From: Kiritimatiellota bacterium
Lineage (GTDB): Bacteria; Verrucomicrobiota; Kiritimatiellia; RFP12; UBA1067
Length of the DNA: 5,986 bases
Direction of reading: 5' to 3'
NCBI GenBank assembly: GCA_009777165.1
Contig: WRML01000156.1
Coordinates: 1 to 5,986, forward strand
The notes beneath the pieces are model-generated. The model saw only the letters and a list, made by a program, of their open reading frames with translations, had not been told where the DNA came from and ran no database searches. Shown piece by piece: positions 1-5,853 of the stretch. Every line of letters starts with the position of its first letter. Position 1 is the first letter of the stretch. Position numbers and translations under genes: made by a program.

Positions 1-124
1 CCGACCCGCCCAGCACCACGAAGATTTCGCCGCGCCGCACCGTGAAGGAGACGCCCTTCAGAATCGGCTGGCGGTTGTAGCCGGCCGAGAGGTCTTTCAC
101 TTCGATGACACAATCCGTTGACAT
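1..124 (-). CDS. ABC transporter ATP-binding subunit, MlaF type (5' part only)
   Basis: Only the first 41 codons are in the window; the gene continues beyond the left edge. From ATG at 124-122 the frame reads MSTDCVIEVKDLSAGY, then further beta-strand sequence to VVLGGS, which is the start of a Walker A (P-loop) motif. Tyr16 sits where the A-loop aromatic residue that stacks on adenine is expected. The initiator lies three bases after the stop of the permease gene, so the two form one transcript. The GGS start of the P-loop and the MlaE partner identify it as the ATPase of a Mla/Mce-type lipid ABC transporter, which powers phospholipid movement across the periplasm from the cytoplasmic face of the inner membrane. 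No clear Shine-Dalgarno sequence precedes the ATG, so translational coupling to the permease is likely. The family call is sure; the exact substrate is inferred. Confidence 0.9.
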   Translation of the reverse strand, partial: MSTDCVIEVKDLSAGYNRQPILKGVSFTVRRGEIFVVLGGS

Positions 125-127
125 GAT

Positions 128-1216
128 TCAGATGTTCAGCACATAGAACAGGACGGCGAAGATGCCGTCGACCACGGTCATCAGCACGAGGCTGCCCACG
201 ACGGCGGCGGTCGCCGCCTGCCCCACCGAGTCGGCCGATCGGTTCGCCCTCAGGCCGTGCGCGCACCCCACCATCCCGACAATCAGGCCGAAGGTCACTG
301 CCTTGATCAACCCGACGGAGATGTTGTTCAGGGTGAGCATGTCGGACACGTGCAGCCAGTAAGTTACCGTAGGGATGCCGATGCTCCACAGCACAATCAG
401 GCCGCCGATGAGTCCTGCGGCAATCGCGAACACGCTGAGGAACGGGAGCGCCAGCGTCACCGCCAGCACGCGCGGCAGCGCCAGGAATGTGACCGGGGGC
501 AGACCGAACGTGGTCAGCGCGTCAATCTCCTCGTTGACCTTCATGGTGCCGAGTTCGGCGGCGAACGCCGAGCCGGTACGCCCCGCCAGAAGGATTGCGG
601 TGACGAGCGCGCCCATCTCACGGAACAACCCGTAGGCGATAAAATCCGCCACATAGACCTCCCCCCCGAACTGCCGCAGCGTGGTTGCGGACTGGAAGCC
701 GAGGATGAGCCCAATCAGGAAACCGATGAGCAGCGTGATGGGCAGCGCGTCCATGCCCGTGCGCTCGAAACAGAGCATGGTGTCGCGCAGGCGCAACCGG
801 CCCGGCCTGACGATGAGCGAGAAGGTTGCGGCCGTCACCTCACCCAGGAACGCGAGCTGATCCATCGCGTCGCTCCAGATTCGGACGGCGGCCTCGCCCA
901 GTTGGAGGCGCACCTGCGTGCCCCGTGCTGGGATGTCCTTGACGGCGCGGTCCGTGAAGACAGCAGGGTCAAAGACCTTCAGCGTATGGGCGATGACCCC
1001 TTGGGCATCTTGGCAACGGATTGAAAAACCCTGTGCTGCGGCGCAACGGTACAACTCGACAATCAGTGCCTCTGCCGCGCCGTCATAGGTCTTCACGGTA
1101 TCCGCGTCCAGTGTCAGCGAATCATCTGCACCGAGGCGGGCAACCCCCGGCATCTGTTTTTGCCACATGTCCGCCACAGTTTCTGCAGTACACATCTCTG
1201 GAAGTGAAAACGTCAT
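128..1216 (-). CDS. mlaE: MlaE-family lipid ABC transporter permease with N-terminal STAS-like domain
   Basis: This 362-residue protein is an inner-membrane permease of the Mla/Mce lipid-transport family. Residues about 25-120 form a STAS-like soluble domain. Residues about 157-360 are the permease, with hydrophobic segments near 157-178, 193-212, 246-278, 300-318 and 335-358. The family signature lies at 211-234 (AGRTGSAFAAELG followed by TMKVNEEIDAL). A second conserved block at 302-322 contains GLIKAVTFGLIVGMVGCAHG, and 332-350 (the G-AATAAVVGS region ending in D350) matches the MlaE C-terminus. Permeases with this fused STAS domain are longer than the roughly 260-residue Escherichia coli MlaE and are common outside gammaproteobacteria. 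ATG 1216 is the first start after an in-frame stop at 1226-1228; its Shine-Dalgarno sequence is poor. It follows the small coiled-coil gene by 23 bases and precedes the ATPase gene by 3. Gene order permease then ATPase differs from E. coli mlaFED. Confidence 0.94.
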   Translation of the reverse strand: MTFSLPEMCTAETVADMWQKQMPGVARLGADDSLTLDADTVKTYDGAAEALIVELYRCAAAQGFSIRCQDAQGVIAHTLKVFDPAVFTDRAVKDIPARGTQVRLQLGEAAVRIWSDAMDQLAFLGEVTAATFSLIVRPGRLRLRDTMLCFERTGMDALPITLLIGFLIGLILGFQSATTLRQFGGEVYVADFIAYGLFREMGALVTAILLAGRTGSAFAAELGTMKVNEEIDALTTFGLPPVTFLALPRVLAVTLALPFLSVFAIAAGLIGGLIVLWSIGIPTVTYWLHVSDMLTLNNISVGLIKAVTFGLIVGMVGCAHGLRANRSADSVGQAATAAVVGSLVLMTVVDGIFAVLFYVLNI

Positions 1217-1239
1217 CCATCGATACTATTTTTAGACGG

Positions 1240-1551
1240 CTATTGCTCGGGGACTTCTTTATGGAACAGCAATTCGTTTTTGAAAATGAACCTGCGTTGG
1301 CGGGCAACTTTTTCGGCAAATTCAGCATTCGTCTCAAGGTGTTCCTGATTCCGTCGGAGGGTTTCCGTCGCACGCTTCTTTTGTTCAATCGCCTGCATCA
1401 ACTCATTACGTCGGTTCTCCAGTTTCCCCTGCCGGGCGAACTGGGACGGGAACACATAAGCGGCACCCACAAGAATGACACCAATTACCGCGACCAACAC
1501 GGTTTTCACTAAAACAATACCAAACTCGTGTATAGAAGAAAACACAGACAA
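1240..1551 (-). CDS. Septum formation initiator family (FtsB/DivIC-like) small membrane protein
   Basis: This protein of about 103 residues has a short cytoplasmic N-terminus, one transmembrane helix at about 13-34 (the LVAVIGVILVGAAYVF stretch), and then a charged, heptad-like coiled coil at about 38-75 (LENRRNELMQAIEQ onward). Its tail, FAEKVARQRRFIFKNELLF (78-96), resembles the C-terminal end of the FtsB/DivIC family, where an E-x-x-A-R-x motif precedes a short strand; the usual PGE turn reads KNE here. Family members are single-pass divisome proteins that bridge FtsL and FtsQ. The start is TTG at 1551-1549, the first possible codon after an in-frame TGA (1554-1552), with GGAG at 1560-1557 giving a five-base spacing; GTG at 1545-1543 is the alternative. 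It is the first gene of the mlaE-mlaF transcript. The fold type is clear; a true division role is inferred, and a generic coiled-coil membrane protein remains possible. Confidence 0.72.
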   Translation of the reverse strand: MSVFSSIHEFGIVLVKTVLVAVIGVILVGAAYVFPSQFARQGKLENRRNELMQAIEQKKRATETLRRNQEHLETNAEFAEKVARQRRFIFKNELLFHKEVPEQ

Positions 1552-1555
1552 TCAT

Positions 1556-1560
1556 TCTCC
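1556..1560 (-). promoter_or_regulatory. Shine-Dalgarno site that selects a TTG start
   Basis: On the minus strand GGAGA (1560-1556) lies five bases before TTG at 1551 but only one base before an ATG at 1555-1553. That ATG is in another frame and leads to a non-homologous peptide. The spacing favours TTG as the start of the coiled-coil gene. Confidence 0.6.
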
Positions 1561-1574
1561 AAGATTTAATCGCA

Positions 1575-1604
1575 ACAATAACACGTTCTTGGCGCAAAAG
1601 TCAA
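1575..1604 (-). promoter_or_regulatory. Predicted sigma70-type promoter of the minus-strand operon
   Basis: Reading the minus strand, TTGACT (1604-1599) matches the -35 consensus TTGACA at five of six positions. TATTGT (1580-1575) is a fair -10 after an 18-base spacer. Transcription would begin near 1568, leaving a leader of under 20 bases before the TTG start at 1551. The TTGACT hexamer overlaps the 10-bp palindrome AAGAATTCTT at 1603-1612. No other good promoter is visible upstream of this operon. Confidence 0.5.
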
Positions 1605-1610
1605 GAATTC

Positions 1611-1636
1611 TTTTTTGGATTTTTTTTAACAAAAAA
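1611..1636. promoter_or_regulatory. Phased A/T tracts between the divergent promoters (UP-element or bend candidate)
   Basis: Three homopolymer tracts lie here: T6 at 1611-1616, T8 at 1620-1627 and A6 at 1631-1636. Their centres are 1613.5, 1623.5 and 1633.5, exactly ten bases apart, about one helical turn. This arrangement is known to bend DNA. The block lies just upstream of the rpoB -35 box at 1649-1654, where an UP element bound by the alpha-subunit C-terminal domains would sit, and just behind the -35 of the opposing promoter. The activating role is inferred. Confidence 0.5.
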
Positions 1637-1648
1637 CACAGCGCCCTC

Positions 1649-1678
1649 TTGACAAGGATGCGGCAGATATGATATTTT
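1649..1678 (+). promoter_or_regulatory. Predicted sigma70-type promoter of rpoB
   Basis: A perfect TTGACA (1649-1654) is followed after 18 bases by TATTTT (1673-1678). A TG at 1670-1671 gives the extended -10 form TGnTATTTT. Phased A/T tracts stand directly upstream. Transcription would start near 1685, leaving a leader of about 225 bases before the rpoB ATG. The quality of the -35 and the extended -10 suggest a strong promoter, as expected for a gene not fed by an upstream ribosomal-protein operon. Confidence 0.65.
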
Positions 1679-1684
1679 ATCCAA

Positions 1685-1909
1685 TTCGTTATCCAATAAA
1701 GGGGCACGAGGCACTTGGGTGTCTGGGTTTACAGACGGTGGCCGAAGTGTGAATTAGTTAAAAAAGTGGCTGCTTACCACACTTCCATTCACAACCGGCC
1801 GCCGGGATGGCAGATTCGGGACCCGGTGGGCAAACGGGGCGGGAAGTCCCGTGCGCGGCGTGTCAGGTTGGGTGACCATTTTATGAACACACGAACCGTG
1901 AGGTAGGCA
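1685..1909 (+). promoter_or_regulatory. Long structured 5' leader of rpoB
   Basis: This stretch has no convincing gene beyond a possible mini-ORF at its end, but it is rich in self-complementarity. GTCTG (1721-1725) pairs with CAGAC (1732-1736). A long helix can form between 1736-1744 and 1796-1804 (nine pairs, one a U-G wobble). It continues after a small internal loop as TGTGAAT (1748-1754) with ATTCACA (1787-1793). A competing perfect 8-bp helix joins GAAGTGTG (1744-1751) to CACACTTC (1778-1785). A third option joins CACTT (1712-1716) to AAGTG (1745-1749). Further GC stems are CCGGG (1802-1806) with CCCGG (1822-1826) and CGGG (1840-1843) with CCCG (1848-1851). The 5' end assumes the promoter predicted just upstream. 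Such a leader suggests post-initiation control of rpoB, but no known riboswitch is identified with confidence. Confidence 0.5.
1883..1906 (+). CDS. Possible 7-codon leader mini-ORF before rpoB
   Basis: ATG at 1883 opens the peptide MNTRTVR, ending in TAG at 1904-1906, three bases before the rpoB ATG. GGTGA (1871-1875) stands seven bases upstream and could pair with the anti-Shine-Dalgarno region of 16S rRNA. The stop codon overlaps the rpoB Shine-Dalgarno sequence GAGGT (1900-1904), so a ribosome terminating here would sit on the rpoB initiation site. The mini-ORF is in the same frame as rpoB. Its shortness means it could easily be chance. Confidence 0.25.
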   Translation: MNTRTVR

Positions 1910-4900
1910 ATGGTTGAGCGTAAGGTATTCGGAAAGTTGAAGGCTGTTATTCAGCCCCCTGATCTGATTGAGATTCAGACAAAGTCGTACCATGATTTTT
2001 TGCAGATTACCGCTGCTCCATTAAAGCGGGAAGAGAAAGGGCTCCAGGCCATCTTCCGCGAAGTGTTCCCCATTGACAGCTATGACGGGCGGTATACCCT
2101 TGATTTCGTCAAGTACGAGATTGGCACCCCGAAGCATACGATTCTGTCCGCGTTGGCGGATGGCAACACCTACGCCGCGCCGCTCCAGGCGACGTTCCGC
2201 CTGAAGGATGGCGACGAGATCCGTGAGGAGGATGTCTACATGGGCGAGATCCCGCTGATGACGCATGACGGGTCGTTCGTCATCAACGGTGCGGAGCGCG
2301 TGATTGTCTCGCAACTGCATCGCTCCCCCGGCATCTGTTCGGAGAAGACGGTGCACCCGAACGGGCAGCTCCTGTACTCCGTGCGCCTGATTCCGGACCG
2401 CGGCTCGTGGATAGAGATTCAGTTCGACTCCAGCGACATCATGTGGGTCTACATGGATCGCCGTCGCCGTCGCCGCAAGTTTTACGTGACCACGTTCCTG
2501 CGTGCGCTGGGTTACAGCACGGATGAGGACATCATGCGGCTTGTGTACACGTTCAAGGAGTTGTCGACGAAGAAGTCCTACTCGAACGAGGACATCGAGC
2601 GGCTACTCTTCAAGGAGGACGTGTTGGATATGGAATCGCGGACGATTCTGGCGAAACGGCTGGAGCCGGTGACGATTGCCAAGCTGGATGAAATCGCGAA
2701 GGCAGGGTTCGTGAAAGTCAAGGTGGTTGACGTGTCTGCGGACGAGGGCGTCTTGATTAAGACGTTGCGTGAGGATGCGAAGCTCGGCATCCATAGCGAG
2801 GAGGACGCGCTGAGGGACATCTACAAGCGTCTGCGCCCGGGGGATCCGGCGACATCCTCGAACGCGAAGTCGCTCATCCGCCGCCTGTTCTTTGATTCGC
2901 GCCGTTACGACCTTGGTAAGGTCGGGCGCCACAAGATCAACCAGCGTCTCGGCCTTTCCGGCAAGGTGTCGGAAGACCTCCGCGTTTTGGACGATTCGGG
3001 CATTGATGTGATTGAGGCGCTTCGCCTCCTGCTCCGCATTTATGTCGGCAGGGAGCAGGTTGACGACATTGACCACTTGGGGAGCCGTCGTATCCGCACG
3101 GCGGGCGAGTTGCTGGAGAACCAGTGCCGCATTGGGCTGGCCCGCACGGAGCGGCTGATCCGCGAGCGCATGACGCTCTTCGACCCCGCCAGCGGGGTGC
3201 TGTCGCCGTCGCGTCTGGTGAACAGCAAGTCGCTGTCGGCGGTGGTACAGGATTTCTTCGGCCGCAGCCAGTTGTCGCAGTTCATGGACCAGACGAACCC
3301 GTTGAGTGGTCTGGCGCACAAGCGCCGTCTCTCCGCGCTGGGGCCGGGGGGGTTGAGCCGCGAGCGCGCGGGCTTTGAGGTGCGTGACGTCCACCCCTCC
3401 CACTACGGCCGTATCTGCCCGATTGAGACACCGGAGGGTCCGAACATTGGCTTGATCTCCTCGCTGGGGATCTATGCCCGTATCAACCAGTACGGTTTCA
3501 TTGAGAGCCCGTACCGCGTGGTGCGTAACGGCAAGGTGACGAGCGAGGTGCAGTACATGTCGGCGGACGTGGAGGAGAATTTCGTCATCGCGCAGGCGAA
3601 CTCGGATTTGAAGCCGGACGGCAGTTTCGCGTCCGAGCGTGTGACCGCGCGTTACAAGGCGGAGTTTGAGGACGTGAACCGCAAGCGCGTCCAGTACATG
3701 GACGTGTCGCCGATGCAGGTGGTTTCGATTGCGGCGGGCTTGATTCCGTTCCTGGAGCATGACGACGCGAACCGCGCACTGATGGGCGCGAACATGATGC
3801 GCCAAGCGGTGCCGCTGTTGCAGTCCGAGCGCCCGTTTGTGGCGACGGGTCTGGAGCGCCGTGCCGCCTCCGACTCGTGTGTGACGGTGCTGGCGCAGAA
3901 GGCGGGTATCGTCGCGTATGCGTCCGCGACGAAGATTGTGGTCTCGGAAGACGGCAAGATGCCGAAGTCCAAAAAGCCGAGCGACAGTGTTCAGCGGTAC
4001 GCGCTTCAGAAGTTTCGCCGGTGTAATGCCGGGACGTGTTTCAACCAGAAGCCGACGGTCAAGACGGGGCAGCACGTGAAGAAGGGTGATGTCCTTGCGG
4101 ACGGGCCCGCGACGAACCAGGGCGAGCTTGCGATCGGCAAGAACCTGTTGGTCGCGTTTCTGCCGTGGACGGGTTACAATTTCGAGGACGCCATCCTCGT
4201 GAGCGAACGCATCGTCCGCGATGACATTTTCACCTCGATCCACATTCAGGACTTTGAGGTCGGTGCGCGCGACACGAAACTGGGACCCGAGGAAATTACC
4301 CGCGACATCCCGAACATCGGCGAGGACGCATTGAAGAACCTCGCGCAGGACGGTGTTGTCCGCGTCGGCGCGGAGGTGCGCCCGGGCGATATTCTCGTTG
4401 GCAAGATCACGCCGAAGAGCGAGAGTGAGCTGGCGCCGGAAGAGCGCCTGTTGCGCGCGATTTTCGGCGAGAAAGCCGCAGACGTGCGCGACACGTCGCT
4501 GACGGTCCCGAGCGGTGTGTACGGTATCGTGATGGATGTGAAGGTGACATCGCAGCAGGACGTGCGCCGCCCGTTTCTGTCGTTGTCGGAGCCCGAAGAG
4601 GAGACCGAGAAGGTCAAGGAGCCGCGCGACATCGAGGAAGAGCGCAAGAAGAAATTGCTTATGCTGGAGGATGATTTGACCACCGCGCTGTGCAACATCC
4701 TGTTGGGCGAGAAGATTACGTTGGATGTGTTGGATGTCACGACTGGGGAGATCATCATCCCCGCGAACCGCAAGATCACCAAGACGCTCTTGTCGAAACT
4801 GGCGCGGTCGTATGACAATATCCAGATTGAGAATAGCCCGGTGCAGCAGAAGATCGATGAGATTATCAACACCTACCGCCCGAAGTTCGCGGAGGTCAAC

Positions 4901-5752
4901 GAGATGACCGGGGATGACTTTGGCGCGGACTTTGGCGGGCTGGTGGACGAGGGCGGCGTCATTAAACAGGTGCGCGTGTACATCGCCGAAAAGAAGAACC
5001 TGTCGGTCGGTGACAAACTCGCGGGTCGACACGGTAACAAGGGCGTGGTCGCCCGCATCGTGCCGGATTGCGATATGCCGTTCCTGCCGGACGGCAACCC
5101 TGTTGATATCGTGCTGAACCCCCTCGGCGTGCCGTCACGTATGAACCTCGGACAGCTGTTCGAGACGTATCTCGGGTTGGCGTGCAAGGTGCTTGGCACG
5201 TACGCGGCGACACCCGTGTTCGACGGCGCAAAGGAAGAGGAGATTGACAGCTTGCTCCGTCAGGCGCGCAAGGTACAGGAGAAGGAAATCGGCGGTAACG
5301 CATGGATCTGCGAGGATGGCAAGTCCATGCTCTATGACGGGCGTACGGGTGAGCCGTTTGACCAGCGCGTGGTGGTGGGGCAGATTTATATGCTCAAGTT
5401 GCATCACTTGGTCACGGACAAGATTCATGCGCGTGCGACGGGGCCCTACTCACTCGTCACGCAACAGCCGTTGGGCGGTAAAGCCCAGTACGGCGGCCAG
5501 CGGATGGGCGAGATGGAGGTCTGGGCGTTGGAGGCGTATGGCGTCGCCTACGCCTTGCAGGAGCTGTTGACGGTCAAGTCTGATGATGTCGGCGGCCGCA
5601 CACGTATTTACGAGGCCATTGTGAAAGGGCAGAACACCCTCGACGCCGGAATGCCGGAATCGTTCTCGGTGTTGATGAACGAGCTGCGCGGGCTCTGTCT
5701 GGATATGCGCCTGTTGGGTGGGGACACGGCTCAGCCGATCAAGGGAATCTAG
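1910..5752 (+). CDS. rpoB: DNA-directed RNA polymerase subunit beta
   Basis: Complete 1280-residue beta subunit of the core RNA polymerase, which with beta' forms the catalytic cleft. ATG 1910 is set by GAGGT at 1900-1904 (five-base spacing) and by an in-frame TAG at 1904-1906. In order: the N-terminal protrusion; beta2 lobe with a shortened insert relative to E. coli near residues 210-290; the rifampicin-pocket cluster at 453-477 (SQLSQFMDQTNPLS, then HKRR and SALGPGG), with E. coli D516, H526 and S531 all conserved as D460, H470 and S475; the GYNFEDAILVSERIV block; a charged lineage-specific insert at about 876-1017 (acidic and lysine-rich around 894-915), where E. coli carries its second insertion; the active-site segment GDKLAGRHGNKGV with K1036 and K1044, equivalent to E. 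coli K1065 and K1073; and the C-terminal KIHARATGPYSLVTQQPLGG anchor that packs on beta'. The frame is intact with no truncation. Unusually, neither rplL before nor rpoC after it is present. Confidence 0.99.
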   Translation: MVERKVFGKLKAVIQPPDLIEIQTKSYHDFLQITAAPLKREEKGLQAIFREVFPIDSYDGRYTLDFVKYEIGTPKHTILSALADGNTYAAPLQATFRLKDGDEIREEDVYMGEIPLMTHDGSFVINGAERVIVSQLHRSPGICSEKTVHPNGQLLYSVRLIPDRGSWIEIQFDSSDIMWVYMDRRRRRRKFYVTTFLRALGYSTDEDIMRLVYTFKELSTKKSYSNEDIERLLFKEDVLDMESRTILAKRLEPVTIAKLDEIAKAGFVKVKVVDVSADEGVLIKTLREDAKLGIHSEEDALRDIYKRLRPGDPATSSNAKSLIRRLFFDSRRYDLGKVGRHKINQRLGLSGKVSEDLRVLDDSGIDVIEALRLLLRIYVGREQVDDIDHLGSRRIRTAGELLENQCRIGLARTERLIRERMTLFDPASGVLSPSRLVNSKSLSAVVQDFFGRSQLSQFMDQTNPLSGLAHKRRLSALGPGGLSRERAGFEVRDVHPSHYGRICPIETPEGPNIGLISSLGIYARINQYGFIESPYRVVRNGKVTSEVQYMSADVEENFVIAQANSDLKPDGSFASERVTARYKAEFEDVNRKRVQYMDVSPMQVVSIAAGLIPFLEHDDANRALMGANMMRQAVPLLQSERPFVATGLERRAASDSCVTVLAQKAGIVAYASATKIVVSEDGKMPKSKKPSDSVQRYALQKFRRCNAGTCFNQKPTVKTGQHVKKGDVLADGPATNQGELAIGKNLLVAFLPWTGYNFEDAILVSERIVRDDIFTSIHIQDFEVGARDTKLGPEEITRDIPNIGEDALKNLAQDGVVRVGAEVRPGDILVGKITPKSESELAPEERLLRAIFGEKAADVRDTSLTVPSGVYGIVMDVKVTSQQDVRRPFLSLSEPEEETEKVKEPRDIEEERKKKLLMLEDDLTTALCNILLGEKITLDVLDVTTGEIIIPANRKITKTLLSKLARSYDNIQIENSPVQQKIDEIINTYRPKFAEVNEMTGDDFGADFGGLVDEGGVIKQVRVYIAEKKNLSVGDKLAGRHGNKGVVARIVPDCDMPFLPDGNPVDIVLNPLGVPSRMNLGQLFETYLGLACKVLGTYAATPVFDGAKEEEIDSLLRQARKVQEKEIGGNAWICEDGKSMLYDGRTGEPFDQRVVVGQIYMLKLHHLVTDKIHARATGPYSLVTQQPLGGKAQYGGQRMGEMEVWALEAYGVAYALQELLTVKSDDVGGRTRIYEAIVKGQNTLDAGMPESFSVLMNELRGLCLDMRLLGGDTAQPIKGI

Positions 5753-5771
5753 CGCATTTAAAGAAATAGTG

Positions 5772-5853
5772 TGTCCGTTGGACAGGAGTGCGGGTTTTCC
5801 AACCCGCACTATTTTATTGAGCGGACAGGAATGTCCGCACTCCGTTTTGCGGA
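5772..5853. repeat. Compound palindromic element (REP-like) after rpoB
   Basis: Within about 80 bases there are four stems: TGTCC/GGACA (5772-5776 with 5780-5784), the 10-bp stem of the terminator (5787-5796 with 5801-5810), GCGGACA/TGTCCGC around a GGAA loop (5821-5827 with 5832-5838), and TCCGCA/TGCGGA (5834-5839 with 5848-5853). GGAGTGCGG (5785-5793) is also the exact reverse complement of CCGCACTCC (5835-5843), so the outer arms can pair instead. GGACAGGA occurs twice (5780-5787 and 5823-5830). This modular, imperfectly duplicated layout is typical of dispersed intergenic palindromes, but only one copy is in the window, so genomic repetition is inferred. Confidence 0.5.
5787..5820 (+). 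terminator. Intrinsic terminator of rpoB
   Basis: AGTGCGGGTT (5787-5796) and AACCCGCACT (5801-5810) form a perfect 10-bp hairpin with a TTCC loop, followed directly by ATTTTATT (5811-5818). It starts 35 bases after the rpoB stop. The T-run is interrupted by an A but is otherwise good. It implies that the rpoB transcript largely ends here rather than continuing into rpoC. Confidence 0.75.

Noticed and set aside
257..1024. A 255-codon plus-strand open frame opposite mlaE
   Set aside because: The translation is a hydrophilic string rich in Arg, Gln, Glu and His with no family resemblance. The opposite strand encodes a clear MlaE permease.
1406..1597. A minus-strand frame containing the ATG at 1555
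   Set aside because: It overlaps the coiled-coil gene in another frame, gives a Cys- and Trp-containing peptide without family features, and its ATG is too close to the Shine-Dalgarno site.
1862..1883. A transcription attenuator at the end of the leader (hairpin followed by ATTTTAT)
   Set aside because: The GTCA/TGAC stem is only four pairs with a seven-base loop, and the T-run is short and begins with the ribosome-binding region, so it is too weak to call a terminator.
1715..1906. A 63-codon plus-strand frame in the rpoB leader
   Set aside because: It has no good ribosome-binding site, no recognisable domain, and runs through strongly base-paired leader sequence. Only its last seven codons are considered as a possible mini-ORF.
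3266..3340. Possible rifampicin-resistance substitutions in RpoB
   Set aside because: The main resistance positions (E. coli D516, H526 and S531) carry the usual sensitive residues; the differences from E. coli here, such as Thr for Asn518, are not classical resistance changes.
2603..5032. An 809-codon open frame on the minus strand inside rpoB
   Set aside because: It is the shadow of a GC-rich gene with strong G/C third-position bias. The peptide is Arg-, His- and Leu-rich low-complexity sequence with no recognisable domain, and it lies wholly opposite the conserved rpoB.
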